Below the pieces are notes generated by a model that saw nothing but the letters and a program-made list of their open reading frames with translations, made no database searches and was not told the origin of the DNA. 22,397 bases of DNA from Bacteroidales bacterium. Its GTDB lineage: Bacteria > Bacteroidota > Bacteroidia > Bacteroidales > UBA932. A program made the translations under genes and the position numbers. This document shows, piece after piece, positions 7,995-15,486 of this stretch. The stretch's first letter is position 1; each line of letters starts with the position of its first letter. The stretch covers positions 1 through 22,397 of the forward strand of contig JAIKYL010000066.1 of NCBI GenBank assembly GCA_024683255.1. The letters are read 5' to 3'.

Positions 7995-8610
7995 TCTTCA
8001 AGAATTCCGCCATGGCCCTTAAGGCCTTTCCGCGGTGTGAAATGGCGTTTTTCTCTTCTTCCGTAATCTCGGCGGCCGTCACGTTGTAGCCTTCCGGAAT
8101 GAAAACGGGGTCATAACCGAAACCGCCTTCCCCATGACGCTCCAGAGCAATTTTGCCCTTCATGATGCCGTCAAAGAAGTGCATTTCTCCGTTAAGGATC
8201 AGGGTGACGGAAGTGCGGAACTGAGCCTTGCGGGTGGCGTGCGGTGTTTCCAGTCCCAGATCCCGGGCGGCCGATGCCTCCACCTCCCGCCGGGTCATCT
8301 CCGTAAGGAGCTTTTGGATGTTGGCGGCAGGGTCTTTTTCTTCGCCTGCATAACGGGCAGTCTGCACGCCGGGGCCACCTCCCAGGATGTCCACCTCCAG
8401 GCCGGTGTCATCGGCAAAACAGTTGAGTCCGGTTTTCTTGTAAATATATTCGGCTTTCTGCAGGGAATTGGCCCTGAGAGTGTTGCCTGTTTCGGGAATA
8501 TCTTCGGTGATGCCCGCCTCTGCGGGGGTAACCAGCTGGAATCCCTTACCCAGGATTTCCTGCGCCTCACGGAGCTTTCCGCGGTTACCGGTAGCAAAAA
8601 CAATCTTCAT
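7987..8610 (-). CDS. rdgB: Non-canonical purine NTP pyrophosphatase (RdgB/HAM1)
   Basis: 207 residues starting MKIVFATGNRGKLREAQEIL, the classic HAM1/RdgB N-terminus. FADDTGLEVD (65-74) contains the catalytic Asp, GGGPGVQTARYAG is the substrate-loop block, and GEGGFGYDPVF and SHRGKALRAM complete the signature. It hydrolyses ITP, dITP and XTP to monophosphates, keeping deaminated purines out of DNA and RNA. The frame stays open for 69 codons upstream, but that extension has no family similarity and crosses a promoter element at 8677-8684, so the ATG at 8610 is chosen. It heads an rdgB-recO unit and is divergent from the S41 protease gene. Confidence 0.95.
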   Translation of the reverse strand: MKIVFATGNRGKLREAQEILGKGFQLVTPAEAGITEDIPETGNTLRANSLQKAEYIYKKTGLNCFADDTGLEVDILGGGPGVQTARYAGEEKDPAANIQKLLTEMTRREVEASAARDLGLETPHATRKAQFRTSVTLILNGEMHFFDGIMKGKIALERHGEGGFGYDPVFIPEGYNVTAAEITEEEKNAISHRGKALRAMAEFLKNE

Positions 8611-8676
8611 AACAATCTGCTTCAAAAACTGCCGGCACACACGGCCGGCAAAACTACTAACTATTCTTTCCGGCCG

Positions 8677-8684
8677 CAAAGATA
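8677..8684 (-). promoter_or_regulatory. -7 element (TATCTTTG) toward rdgB-recO
   Basis: The minus strand reads TATCTTTG, a full match to TAnnTTTG, 66 bp before the rdgB ATG. No good -33 TTTG lies at the expected distance. Confidence 0.5.
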
Positions 8685-8697
8685 GGCATTTTTTTCG

Positions 8698-8705
8698 TAT
8701 CTTTG
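8698..8705 (+). promoter_or_regulatory. -7 element (TATCTTTG) toward the S41 protease gene
   Basis: The plus strand reads TATCTTTG, the same octamer as the divergent element 13 bp away, 38 bp before the protease ATG. The -33 position has no clear TTTG. Confidence 0.6.
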
Positions 8706-8743
8706 TCTTTTGGCACTGATATTGTGCCACTTCGGAACCGATT

Positions 8744-10369
8744 ATGAAAAGATACTTTACCATACTGGTTTTACTGGCCGTCTGCCTGTCCGCGCAGGGC
8801 CAGTCCAAGAATTTCACCCTGGGTCAGTGGGTGGAAATGCACAACGCCATATTAAAGGAACTTAACCGTTCTTATGTGGACTCGCTGGAGGTGGGCCGCA
8901 TAGAGCGGGCGGGCGTGGATGCCATGCTGGACGCCTTGGATCCCTATACCGTATATGTGCCGGAAGAGGAGCAGGAGAATTTCCAGATGATGCTTTCCAG
9001 CACGTACGGAGGCATTGGCTCCGTGATTTACAAGCCGGACCTTAACGGAAACGTAATCATTAACGAACCGTACGAGGGCTCACCTGCCGCACTGGCCGGG
9101 CTCAGGTGCGGAGACGAGATTCTCACCATAGACGGAGAATCCACCCACGGGCTGGACAGTCAGACCTGCTCGGAAAAGATGCGCGGAAAGCCCGGCACCA
9201 CCGTGGTCTTCACCGTGAAGAAACTCCGCGCGGGAGAGACCTGGAAGGCCGGAGAGGTCATTGAAGTGCCGGTTGTGCGCCAGCGCATCGTGCTGCCCTC
9301 CATAGAATATGCCGATATGCTCAACGAGCGGGATGGCTATGTGCTCCTGTCCAAATTCACGGACGGTGTGGGCCAGGGGATCCGCGAAGCCTATTATAAG
9401 CTGAAAGCCAAAGGCATGCAGCGCATGGTGCTGGATCTGAGGGGCAACGGCGGTGGCCTCATGAACGAGGCCGTGAACATTGTTTCGCTGTTCGTTCCCA
9501 AGGGTTCCGTGGTTGTATCGGCCAAGGGGCGTGCCCCGGGATCGGACGTGGTGTACAAGACCACTTCAGATCCGGTGGACGTGGACATTCCGCTGATAAT
9601 CCTGGTGGACTCCGCATCGGCCTCGGCCTCGGAAATTGTTTCCGGCGCACTGCAGGACTATGACAGGGCCACCATCATCGGTACGCGCACTTACGGGAAG
9701 GGCCTTGTTCAGAGCATCCGTCCGCTGCCGTACGACGGCCAGCTCAAGGTTACCACCGCCAAATATTACACGCCTTCGGGCCGATGCGTGCAAGCCATCG
9801 ACTACACCCACCGCAACGAGGACGGCAGCGTGGGCCACATTCCGGATTCCCTCACGCACGAATTCACCACCGCCCATGGCCGCAAGGTGCGGGACGGCGG
9901 CGGCGTAACCCCGGACTTCGAGGTAAAGGCCCACCGCTATTCCCGCCTCACCTATTCGCTGGTAATGAGCGGGATCGTGGAGCAATACGCTCTCAAATAC
10001 GTTTGCGAGCACCCCTCCATCCCGGCGGTGGATGACTTCCATTTTGCCGATTATGAAGACTTCGTGGCCTTCTGCGCGGACAAGACTTTCGACTACCGCT
10101 CATCGGCCCGGGCCTATCTGGACGAGGTGAAGAAGAACCTGGACGAGGACGGCCTCGCAGAGGCTGCCTCGGAGGAACTTGCGGCGCTGGAGAAGAAGCT
10201 GGAAATGGATAAGGATACCTTCCTGCGCCTTAAGAAGGACGAAATCATTCCCTTCATCGAGGAGGAGATTGTGGTCCGTTATTACTTCCAGGAGGCTGGC
10301 ATCCGCGTCCGTACCCGTTACGACGAGCAGCTTCACAAGGCCCTGGAACAGCCTGCCATCAGCTGGTAA
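8744..10369 (+). CDS. S41 family C-terminal-processing-type serine protease
   Basis: A 541-residue exported protease. The signal peptide is residues 1-19 (LVLLAVCLSAQGQ). An N-terminal helical region ending MLDALDPYTVYVPEEE leads into a PDZ domain (about 85-170: GGIGSVIY, GSPAALAGLRCGDEILTIDG). The S41 catalytic domain contains VLDLRGNGGG, then SASASASEIVSGAL with Ser294 as nucleophile and TYGKGLVQ with Lys319 as general base. The 25-residue Ser-Lys spacing and Gln323 four residues further on fit the CtpB-type triad. It probably trims or degrades periplasmic proteins from their C-termini. A C-terminal region of about 150 residues (rich in Glu and Lys) is typical of Bacteroidetes CtpA homologues. 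The U32 gene follows after 3 bp, suggesting one transcript. Confidence 0.95.
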   Translation: MKRYFTILVLLAVCLSAQGQSKNFTLGQWVEMHNAILKELNRSYVDSLEVGRIERAGVDAMLDALDPYTVYVPEEEQENFQMMLSSTYGGIGSVIYKPDLNGNVIINEPYEGSPAALAGLRCGDEILTIDGESTHGLDSQTCSEKMRGKPGTTVVFTVKKLRAGETWKAGEVIEVPVVRQRIVLPSIEYADMLNERDGYVLLSKFTDGVGQGIREAYYKLKAKGMQRMVLDLRGNGGGLMNEAVNIVSLFVPKGSVVVSAKGRAPGSDVVYKTTSDPVDVDIPLIILVDSASASASEIVSGALQDYDRATIIGTRTYGKGLVQSIRPLPYDGQLKVTTAKYYTPSGRCVQAIDYTHRNEDGSVGHIPDSLTHEFTTAHGRKVRDGGGVTPDFEVKAHRYSRLTYSLVMSGIVEQYALKYVCEHPSIPAVDDFHFADYEDFVAFCADKTFDYRSSARAYLDEVKKNLDEDGLAEAASEELAALEKKLEMDKDTFLRLKKDEIIPFIEEEIVVRYYFQEAGIRVRTRYDEQLHKALEQPAISW

Positions 10370-10372
10370 ACC

Positions 10373-11662
10373 ATGCAACGTAAAGACCTGGAAATCATGG
10401 CTCCGGCGGGCAACTTCGGTTGCCTTATGGCCGCCATTGAAGGTGGTGCCAATTCCGTTTACTTCGGAATCGGCCACCTTAACATGCGTTCGCATTCGGC
10501 CAACAATTTCTCCCGGGAGGACCTGCCGGAAATCATGCGCATCTGCCGGGCGTACGGCGTCAAAGCCTACATGACGCTGAACATTACCTTGTACGGGGAG
10601 GACCTGCAGGCTGCATATGAGACGCTGGATACCGCACGCGCCGCCGGGGTGGATGCCATCATTGCCTCGGATATGGCGGTAATCCTCTACTGCCGGAAGA
10701 TTGGCCTGGAGGTGCACATTTCCACGCAGTTAAGCATTTCCAACGTGGAGGCCCTCCGCTTCTACGCCCAGTGGGCCGATGTGGTGGTCCTGGCCAGGGA
10801 ACTGAATCTGGACCAGGTGAAGGCCATCCACGAAGCTATCATTGCGGAGCACATCTGCGGCCCTTCCGGAGAACTGGTGCGCATAGAGATGTTCTGCCAT
10901 GGAGCCTTTTGCATGGCCGTTTCCGGCAAGTGCTATCTGTCCTTGGCAGCCTATGGAGCATCGGCCAACCGGGGCGAATGCATGCAGATCTGCCGCCGGG
11001 GGTATCTTCTCACAGATTACGAAACCGGCAACGAAATCCAGGTGGACAACAAGTACCTTATGTCGCCCAAGGACATCTGCACCATAGAGTTCGTGGACAA
11101 ATTCGTGGAGGCGGGTGTCCGGGTGTTCAAGATAGAAGGCCGGGCCCGCAGTGCCGATTATGTGAAAACCACCTCCCAGTGCTACCGCCAGGCGGCCGAT
11201 GCCGTGGCCGACGGAACGTTCACCCAAGAGCTGGGTACTTCCCTAAAAGAGCGGCTGGCAACCGTCTTTAACCGCGGCTTCTGGGACGGCTATTACCTGG
11301 GTGCCCCCATGGGCGAATGGAGTGCCAAATACGGCTCCCACGCTACCCGGACCAAGATTTACGTAGGTAAAGTTACCAACTGGTTCGACAAGATCGGTGT
11401 GGCCGAAATCCTGGTGGAAGCCACTCCCCTCAATGAGGGCGATGACATCCTGTTCATCGGCCATACAACCGGCATCCTGGAAATGAAGATAGAGGACCTG
11501 CGGGTAGATCTTGAACCCGCTAAGACCTGTCCCCAGGGCGTAAAATGCTCAGTGGCGGTACCGCTGGATTCCATGCCGGAGGATAAGGTGAACCCGGATG
11601 CCGCCGGTGAGCGCATCCATCCCCGTCGCGGAGATAAAGTCTTTCGCTGGGTAGAAGCCTGA
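10373..11662 (+). CDS. Peptidase U32 family protein (TrhP/RlhA-like RNA hydroxylation factor)
   Basis: A 429-residue protein opening with LEIMAPAGNFGCLMAAIEGGANSVYFG-like U32 sequence. It carries the U32 signature at 172-190, starting EMFCHGAFC and ending SGKCYLS. Cys180, Cys187, Cys203 and Cys207 (NRGECMQICR) match the iron-sulfur ligands of the family. Although named peptidases, characterised homologues TrhP (YegQ) and RlhA use prephenate-dependent chemistry to hydroxylate tRNA U34 or 23S rRNA C2501. Length (about 430) and the C-terminal small beta domain (GKVTNWFDKIGVAEI) fit TrhP better, but the substrate cannot be fixed from sequence. It is cytoplasmic, begins 3 bp after the S41 stop, and converges with the esterase gene with 1 bp between stops. 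Confidence 0.92.
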   Translation: MQRKDLEIMAPAGNFGCLMAAIEGGANSVYFGIGHLNMRSHSANNFSREDLPEIMRICRAYGVKAYMTLNITLYGEDLQAAYETLDTARAAGVDAIIASDMAVILYCRKIGLEVHISTQLSISNVEALRFYAQWADVVVLARELNLDQVKAIHEAIIAEHICGPSGELVRIEMFCHGAFCMAVSGKCYLSLAAYGASANRGECMQICRRGYLLTDYETGNEIQVDNKYLMSPKDICTIEFVDKFVEAGVRVFKIEGRARSADYVKTTSQCYRQAADAVADGTFTQELGTSLKERLATVFNRGFWDGYYLGAPMGEWSAKYGSHATRTKIYVGKVTNWFDKIGVAEILVEATPLNEGDDILFIGHTTGILEMKIEDLRVDLEPAKTCPQGVKCSVAVPLDSMPEDKVNPDAAGERIHPRRGDKVFRWVEA

Positions 11663-11663
11663 C

Positions 11664-13088
11664 CTACGGCTCCAACGGCAACATCATTGCGGAGGCGTCG
11701 TCCGTCTCGTTGGGGGTAAGCTGGAAAACCATATAGAGGGGGTGCTCCGGGGTATAGGGGAACCAGCCGCGGCCGGGGTCTCCGGTCTTCACGAAGTTTA
11801 CCCAACAGTCATTCACATGATCGGCCAGCACCTTGTCCAGCGGGGTGAAGGGACGGTCGCTGTGGTCCTGGGAATGGAATACGTACCAGAGTTCGGAGGA
11901 GTGGAAGGCACCCTTCATATCGTGCGGCTTTTCCTTGCTGTCCGGCAGGCGGCGGGCAAACTGGTATGCGTAGACCGGCGTTCCGGTGGCGTTCCGGAGT
12001 TCGCAGAACCTGTCGATTCCGGCCCCCAGGGCGCCCATGTCGTCCCTGGTGAAGCCAATCATGTAGGGAATATCCTTGATGGAACCGTCCCGGGCTGCGT
12101 CTTCAAAGCTCTTGATGGAGACGTAACCGTCCACAATGGGCCGGGTCATGATCCCCGCAGGCTTCCCGGTTTTTTCGGTATAGCGCTTGGGGAGGCTGTA
12201 GATTTCTTCCGTGGAGGCTGCGCGCATCTTTTCCAGGGTGTCGTAACCGGCCCAGTCAAAGACCTCTTTGCTCCTTTGGGCAATCTCCTCCAATCCCGTG
12301 GCCTGCAGCATGGGCCTGTCGGACACACCGCCGCCGCTCATGATGATGGCCTTTTTGATGAGGTTCCCGGTGAGCGGAGAACTCACCAGGGTCTTCACGC
12401 TGCCGGCTCCGGCGCTCTGGCCGAAGATGGTGATGTTGTTGGGGTCTCCGCCAAAGGCGGCAATGTTGTCATGGACCCACTTTACGGCCGCAATCTGGTC
12501 CAGGATGCCGTAGTTGCCGGAAACGCCGTGTTCACTTTCTTCACTGAGCAGCGGATGCGCCAGGAAACCGAAGATGCCCAGACGGTAGTTGATGGTAACC
12601 AGAATAACATCTTTGGAGCCCCACACCTTGCCGTCCATTTCCGGCTCGAAACCCCAGCCGCCCGTGTACGCGCCGCCATGGATCCAGATGGCCACAGGCA
12701 GTTTCCTGCTGCGTTCGCCGGGCGCCGGAGTCCAGACGTTAAGGTACAGGCAGTCTTCGCTGAAGGGAGGATCTCCCTGGAAGAAGAATTCGCTGTTGTA
12801 GGGGTTTGAATTGCCGATATGCGGGTCCTGCACGGCGGCCGCGCTGAAATCATCGGCCGGCCTTACGCCGTCCCAGGGAATTACGGGCTGGGGCTCTTTC
12901 CAGCGGAGATTCCCGATGGGAGGAGCGGCATAAGGGACGCCTTTGAATACATAAACGCCTTCAATGGAAGTCTCCACTCCCAGTATTTTTCCGCCGTCTA
13001 CTTTGACAATGGTCTTGTCCTCTTGGGCGCAGCCCAGGGCAAGGGCACCCGAAAGGGCCAGAGCCATAATTATCTGAGTGTATTTCAT
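11664..13088 (-). CDS. Type-B carboxylesterase lipoprotein (para-nitrobenzyl esterase family)
   Basis: A 474-residue alpha/beta hydrolase with a lipoprotein signal (LALGC, Cys20). Family blocks follow in order: GVYVFKGVPYAAPPIG, SEDCLYLNVWTP, the oxyanion-hole IWIHGGAYTGG, and the nucleophile elbow GQSAG with Ser225. The candidate acid is Asp349 or Asp350 (MIGFTRDDMG), where many relatives have Glu, and the His is probably H396 (GAFHSSEL). It should hydrolyse carboxylic esters, perhaps acyl or phenolic groups on plant glycans, at the cell envelope; the substrate is unknown. The stretch between the acid and the AYQF strand is only about 25 residues, much shorter than usual, so part of the lid appears missing. 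It has its own promoter and follows a YfcC-type carrier gene. Confidence 0.93.
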   Translation of the reverse strand: MKYTQIIMALALSGALALGCAQEDKTIVKVDGGKILGVETSIEGVYVFKGVPYAAPPIGNLRWKEPQPVIPWDGVRPADDFSAAAVQDPHIGNSNPYNSEFFFQGDPPFSEDCLYLNVWTPAPGERSRKLPVAIWIHGGAYTGGWGFEPEMDGKVWGSKDVILVTINYRLGIFGFLAHPLLSEESEHGVSGNYGILDQIAAVKWVHDNIAAFGGDPNNITIFGQSAGAGSVKTLVSSPLTGNLIKKAIIMSGGGVSDRPMLQATGLEEIAQRSKEVFDWAGYDTLEKMRAASTEEIYSLPKRYTEKTGKPAGIMTRPIVDGYVSIKSFEDAARDGSIKDIPYMIGFTRDDMGALGAGIDRFCELRNATGTPVYAYQFARRLPDSKEKPHDMKGAFHSSELWYVFHSQDHSDRPFTPLDKVLADHVNDCWVNFVKTGDPGRGWFPYTPEHPLYMVFQLTPNETDDASAMMLPLEP

Positions 13089-13096
13089 GACTATGT

Positions 13097-13127
13097 GGTT
13101 TTTCTTTTGTCAAATGTAAGAAAAACC
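13097..13127. repeat. Perfect 10-bp inverted repeat enclosing the esterase -7 box
   Basis: GGTTTTTCTT (13097-13106) and AAGAAAAACC (13118-13127) are exact reverse complements with an 11-bp spacer. The -7 element TACATTTG fills most of the spacer and touches one arm. A repressor binding here would block the promoter. The stem is too AT-rich for a convincing terminator of the upstream carrier gene. Confidence 0.6.
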
Positions 13128-13142
13128 ATTGATAATGACAAA
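13111..13142 (-). promoter_or_regulatory. Sigma-ABfr promoter of the esterase gene
   Basis: On the minus strand a -33 TTTG (13142-13139) is followed, after exactly 20 bp, by TACATTTG (13118-13111), matching TAnnTTTG. The distance from the -7 box to the ATG is 22 bp. Spacing and both boxes fit the Bacteroidetes consensus. Confidence 0.75.
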
Positions 13143-13143
13143 T

Positions 13144-14466
13144 TTACCACACCCACAACGTGGGAATGAGAAGCAGCAGCCCCAAGACCAGCAGTACCAG
13201 GACAGCTTTCCAAATCCAGGCCAGCCAGCGGGAGTAGGGAATGCGGGCCATGGCCAGGGCGGCCATCAGCACGCCCGAGGTGGGCGTGAGCATGTTGGTG
13301 AAGCCGTCGCCAAACTGGAAGGCCAGCACCATGGCCTGGCGGGAGACGCCCACCATATCGGCAAAGGGGGCCATGATGGGAATGGTGATGGCGGCTTTGG
13401 CAGTGGCGCTGGGAATGAGGAAGTTAATGAGCGCCTGGATGCCGTACATGGCCGATAAGGATGCCATCGGCCCCGTACCGTCCAGCCCTTCCTGCATGCC
13501 GTGGAGGATGCTGTCCACAATGTGCCCGTCCTGCAGGATCACTATGATGCCGGATGCGAAACCCACCACCAGGGCCGCGGAGAGGATGTCTCGGGCGCCG
13601 GCGATGAGTTCATCGGCAATCTTGTTGGCCGAAAAGCCCGCGATGATGCCGCAGACAATCCCCATCACCAGGAAGAGGGCGGTGATTTCCGGCATGTACC
13701 AGTCCCAGCAGGTAACGCCAACTATGAGCGCAACAACCGTGAGACCCAGAACGGCAAGGATCCAGCCCTGACGCTTGGTGAGTGGTTCCCGGAGGGTGGA
13801 GGAAGTGTCCGGGGGGCATTCCACCTCCGGGGCAGCTTTCTTACTCCTTCTGGCGTAAATCCATACCGCCACAACCAGCAGCACCGTAAAGAAAGCCCAG
13901 CAGATGAGTCGGTATCCCATGCCGGAGAAAAGGGGCAGATCGGCCATTCCCTGTGCGATGCCCACGGTGAAAGGATTCAGGAAGGCGCTGGAGAAGCCGA
14001 TGTTGGATGCCACGTACACTACCAGCATGCCCATAAAGGCGTCGTAGCCCATGGACACCACCAGCGGCACCACAATTCCCACAAAGGGAATGGTTTCCTC
14101 GCTCATCCCGAAGACGGCGCCGGCCAGGGAAAACAGCACCGTAATGGCTGCCAGGACCAGTTTGTCCCGCTTCCCCACCTTGCCGATGAAGCGGCTGATT
14201 CCGGCCGATACGGCTCCGGTGGCGTTGAGCAGCCAGAACGCGCCGCCCACCACCAGGATGAACACAATGATGCCGGCCTGCTTTACAAAGCCGTGATAGA
14301 TGGCCGAAAAGATCTGCCAGGTCTGGGGCGCGGCAGGGACGCTTTGATAGCTGAGGGTACCGTCATCGGCCGTTACATACTGACCGCCCGGCACAAACCA
14401 GGTGAGCACCGCGCAAAGGAGAATGAGCGCGGCAATGAGTACGTAAGTGTTGGGCAGTTTGCGCAT
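13144..14466 (-). CDS. YfcC-family membrane carrier
   Basis: A 440-residue, very hydrophobic protein with about ten to twelve membrane segments. The first segment (TYVLIAALILLCAVLTWFVP) runs into WFVPGGQY, and a periplasmic stretch leads to IIVFILVVGGAFWLLNATGA, a pattern typical of the YfcC family. FGMSEETIPFVGIVVPL and NPFTVGIAQGMADLPLFSGM are the two conserved re-entrant-like blocks. FLIPSATAKAAITIPIMAPF and GFTNMLTPTSGVLMAAL repeat the theme in the second half. The family belongs with ion transporters (DcuC/ArsB-like clan) and is annotated as basic amino acid antiporter or C4-dicarboxylate carrier, with little proof of substrate. The ATG overlaps the polyprenyl synthase stop by 1 bp (TAATG), so the two genes are translationally linked. 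Confidence 0.85.
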   Translation of the reverse strand: MRKLPNTYVLIAALILLCAVLTWFVPGGQYVTADDGTLSYQSVPAAPQTWQIFSAIYHGFVKQAGIIVFILVVGGAFWLLNATGAVSAGISRFIGKVGKRDKLVLAAITVLFSLAGAVFGMSEETIPFVGIVVPLVVSMGYDAFMGMLVVYVASNIGFSSAFLNPFTVGIAQGMADLPLFSGMGYRLICWAFFTVLLVVAVWIYARRSKKAAPEVECPPDTSSTLREPLTKRQGWILAVLGLTVVALIVGVTCWDWYMPEITALFLVMGIVCGIIAGFSANKIADELIAGARDILSAALVVGFASGIIVILQDGHIVDSILHGMQEGLDGTGPMASLSAMYGIQALINFLIPSATAKAAITIPIMAPFADMVGVSRQAMVLAFQFGDGFTNMLTPTSGVLMAALAMARIPYSRWLAWIWKAVLVLLVLGLLLLIPTLWVW

Positions 14467-15434
14467 TACACGGTGCGGCCAACAAGCTTTTGGGCAAAGT
14501 TATCAAGAACCTCACGCTTCTGCGGATCAAATCCTTGCAGCTTGTCAACGGCGCTCCGGTGTAGGGCGGCAATTTCCTTGCGCGCCAGGGCGGGGATGTT
14601 CAGGGATTCGTAGATGGCTTTTACGGTGGCAATCTTATGGGCCTTCTGCTCAGGCGTTTCCGCCGGCAGGGCCAGGCTTTCCTGCAGGCCTTGGGCACCG
14701 CATTCCAGCGCTTTCACCGTGAGCCAGGACTTCTTGTTGTTCACAATGTCTCCGCCGATGGGTTTGCCAAAAACGGCTGCATCTCCGTACGCATCCAGAT
14801 AGTCATCGGCCACCTGGAACGCCAGGCCCAGGTCGTAACCATAGGCATAGATGGCGCGGCATTCCTCCTCCGGAGCTCCGGCGATGATGGCGCCCATCTG
14901 GGCCGAACAGGCAATGAGGACGGCTGTCTTAAGGCCGATCATCTGCATGTAGTCTGCCATGGGAACCACGTCCAGATTCTCGAAATCCATGTCCAGCTGC
15001 TGGCCGTCGCAGACCTCCGCCGCCGTCCTGGAAAACAGCGCCAGCACGGCGGGAAGCACGGGTGCAGGGGCCTGGATGAGGCGCCTGTAGGAATCTATGC
15101 ACATGACATCTCCGCTGAGGATGGCGGTATCCTGATTCCATTTCTTCCATACGGTGTCCTGCCCCCGGCGCATGGACGAGCGGTCCATGATGTCGTCGTG
15201 GATGAGGGTGAAGGTGTGGAAGACTTCCAATCCCGCCGCCGGCTCCAGTATCTCCGGCCCGAAGGAATCCTTATACAGGCCGAAGGTGGTGAGGCAAAGC
15301 CGCGGACGCAGCCGTTTTCCGCCAATGGCAATCATGTACCGGAGCGGGTCGTACAGCCCTTTGGGCGCGTCCTGGAACTGGATATTCTGGAAAAGGTCCT
15401 TAATGGCAAGGTCTAGGTGGGATTCGCTGATCAT
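14466..15434 (-). CDS. Polyprenyl (geranylgeranyl/farnesyl-type) diphosphate synthase
   Basis: 322 residues from the chosen start. It has the trans-prenyltransferase blocks: GGKRLRPRL, the first Asp-rich motif HDDIMDRS followed by RRG, the GQQLDMDFE block, a K-T-A block (GLKTAVLI), and the second Asp-rich motif FQVADDYLDAYGD with GGDIVNNKKS downstream. It condenses IPP units onto an allylic diphosphate in the cytoplasm for quinones or undecaprenyl carrier. The chain length (C15, C20 or longer) is not certain from sequence. The frame stays open 16 codons further upstream, but those codons contain the TATCTTTG promoter element, so the ATG at 15434 is preferred. A 1-bp overlap links it to the YfcC carrier. 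Confidence 0.92.
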   Translation of the reverse strand: MISESHLDLAIKDLFQNIQFQDAPKGLYDPLRYMIAIGGKRLRPRLCLTTFGLYKDSFGPEILEPAAGLEVFHTFTLIHDDIMDRSSMRRGQDTVWKKWNQDTAILSGDVMCIDSYRRLIQAPAPVLPAVLALFSRTAAEVCDGQQLDMDFENLDVVPMADYMQMIGLKTAVLIACSAQMGAIIAGAPEEECRAIYAYGYDLGLAFQVADDYLDAYGDAAVFGKPIGGDIVNNKKSWLTVKALECGAQGLQESLALPAETPEQKAHKIATVKAIYESLNIPALARKEIAALHRSAVDKLQGFDPQKREVLDNFAQKLVGRTV

Positions 15435-15435
15435 G

Positions 15436-15460
15436 GTATCTTGTGTTTCCACAAAGATAC
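15436..15460. repeat. Near-perfect inverted repeat overlapping the prenyl synthase promoter and leader
   Basis: On the minus strand GTATCTTTGTG, GAAA, CACAAGATAC forms a 10-bp stem with one bulged base and a GAAA loop. One arm contains the -7 element and the other ends next to the ATG. It could be an operator dyad, or in read-through RNA a stable GNRA-capped hairpin close to the start codon. Confidence 0.55.
15452..15459 (-). promoter_or_regulatory. -7 element of the polyprenyl synthase gene
   Basis: The minus strand reads TATCTTTG, a full TAnnTTTG match, 17 bp upstream of the ATG at 15434. It lies in the 52-bp gap after the TolC-like gene, so the prenyl synthase need not depend on efflux operon read-through. 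Confidence 0.6.
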
Positions 15461-15486
15461 GGCATTTTCCCGAAAGCGGCAAGCCC

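Noticed and set aside
8611..8817. N-terminal extension of RdgB by 69 residues
   Set aside because: The extension crosses a promoter element and the start of the divergent protease gene, and RdgB families begin at MKIVFATGN.
9605..9634. Tandem TCGGCC-type repeat in the protease gene
   Set aside because: It encodes the conserved Ser-Ala-Ser-Ala-Ser active-site segment, so the repetition is explained by protein sequence, though its codon choice adds to the heptamer count.
11742..12809. A 355-codon plus-strand open frame opposite the esterase
   Set aside because: The esterase on the minus strand has every catalytic motif; this frame has none.
13501..14613. A 370-codon plus-strand open frame opposite the YfcC carrier
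   Set aside because: Its His/Gly-rich translation mirrors the hydrophobic codons of the real membrane protein on the other strand. No recognisable motif is present.
15435..15482. Longer start for the polyprenyl synthase (16 extra residues)
   Set aside because: Those codons contain the TATCTTTG promoter element, and the family start fits the internal ATG.
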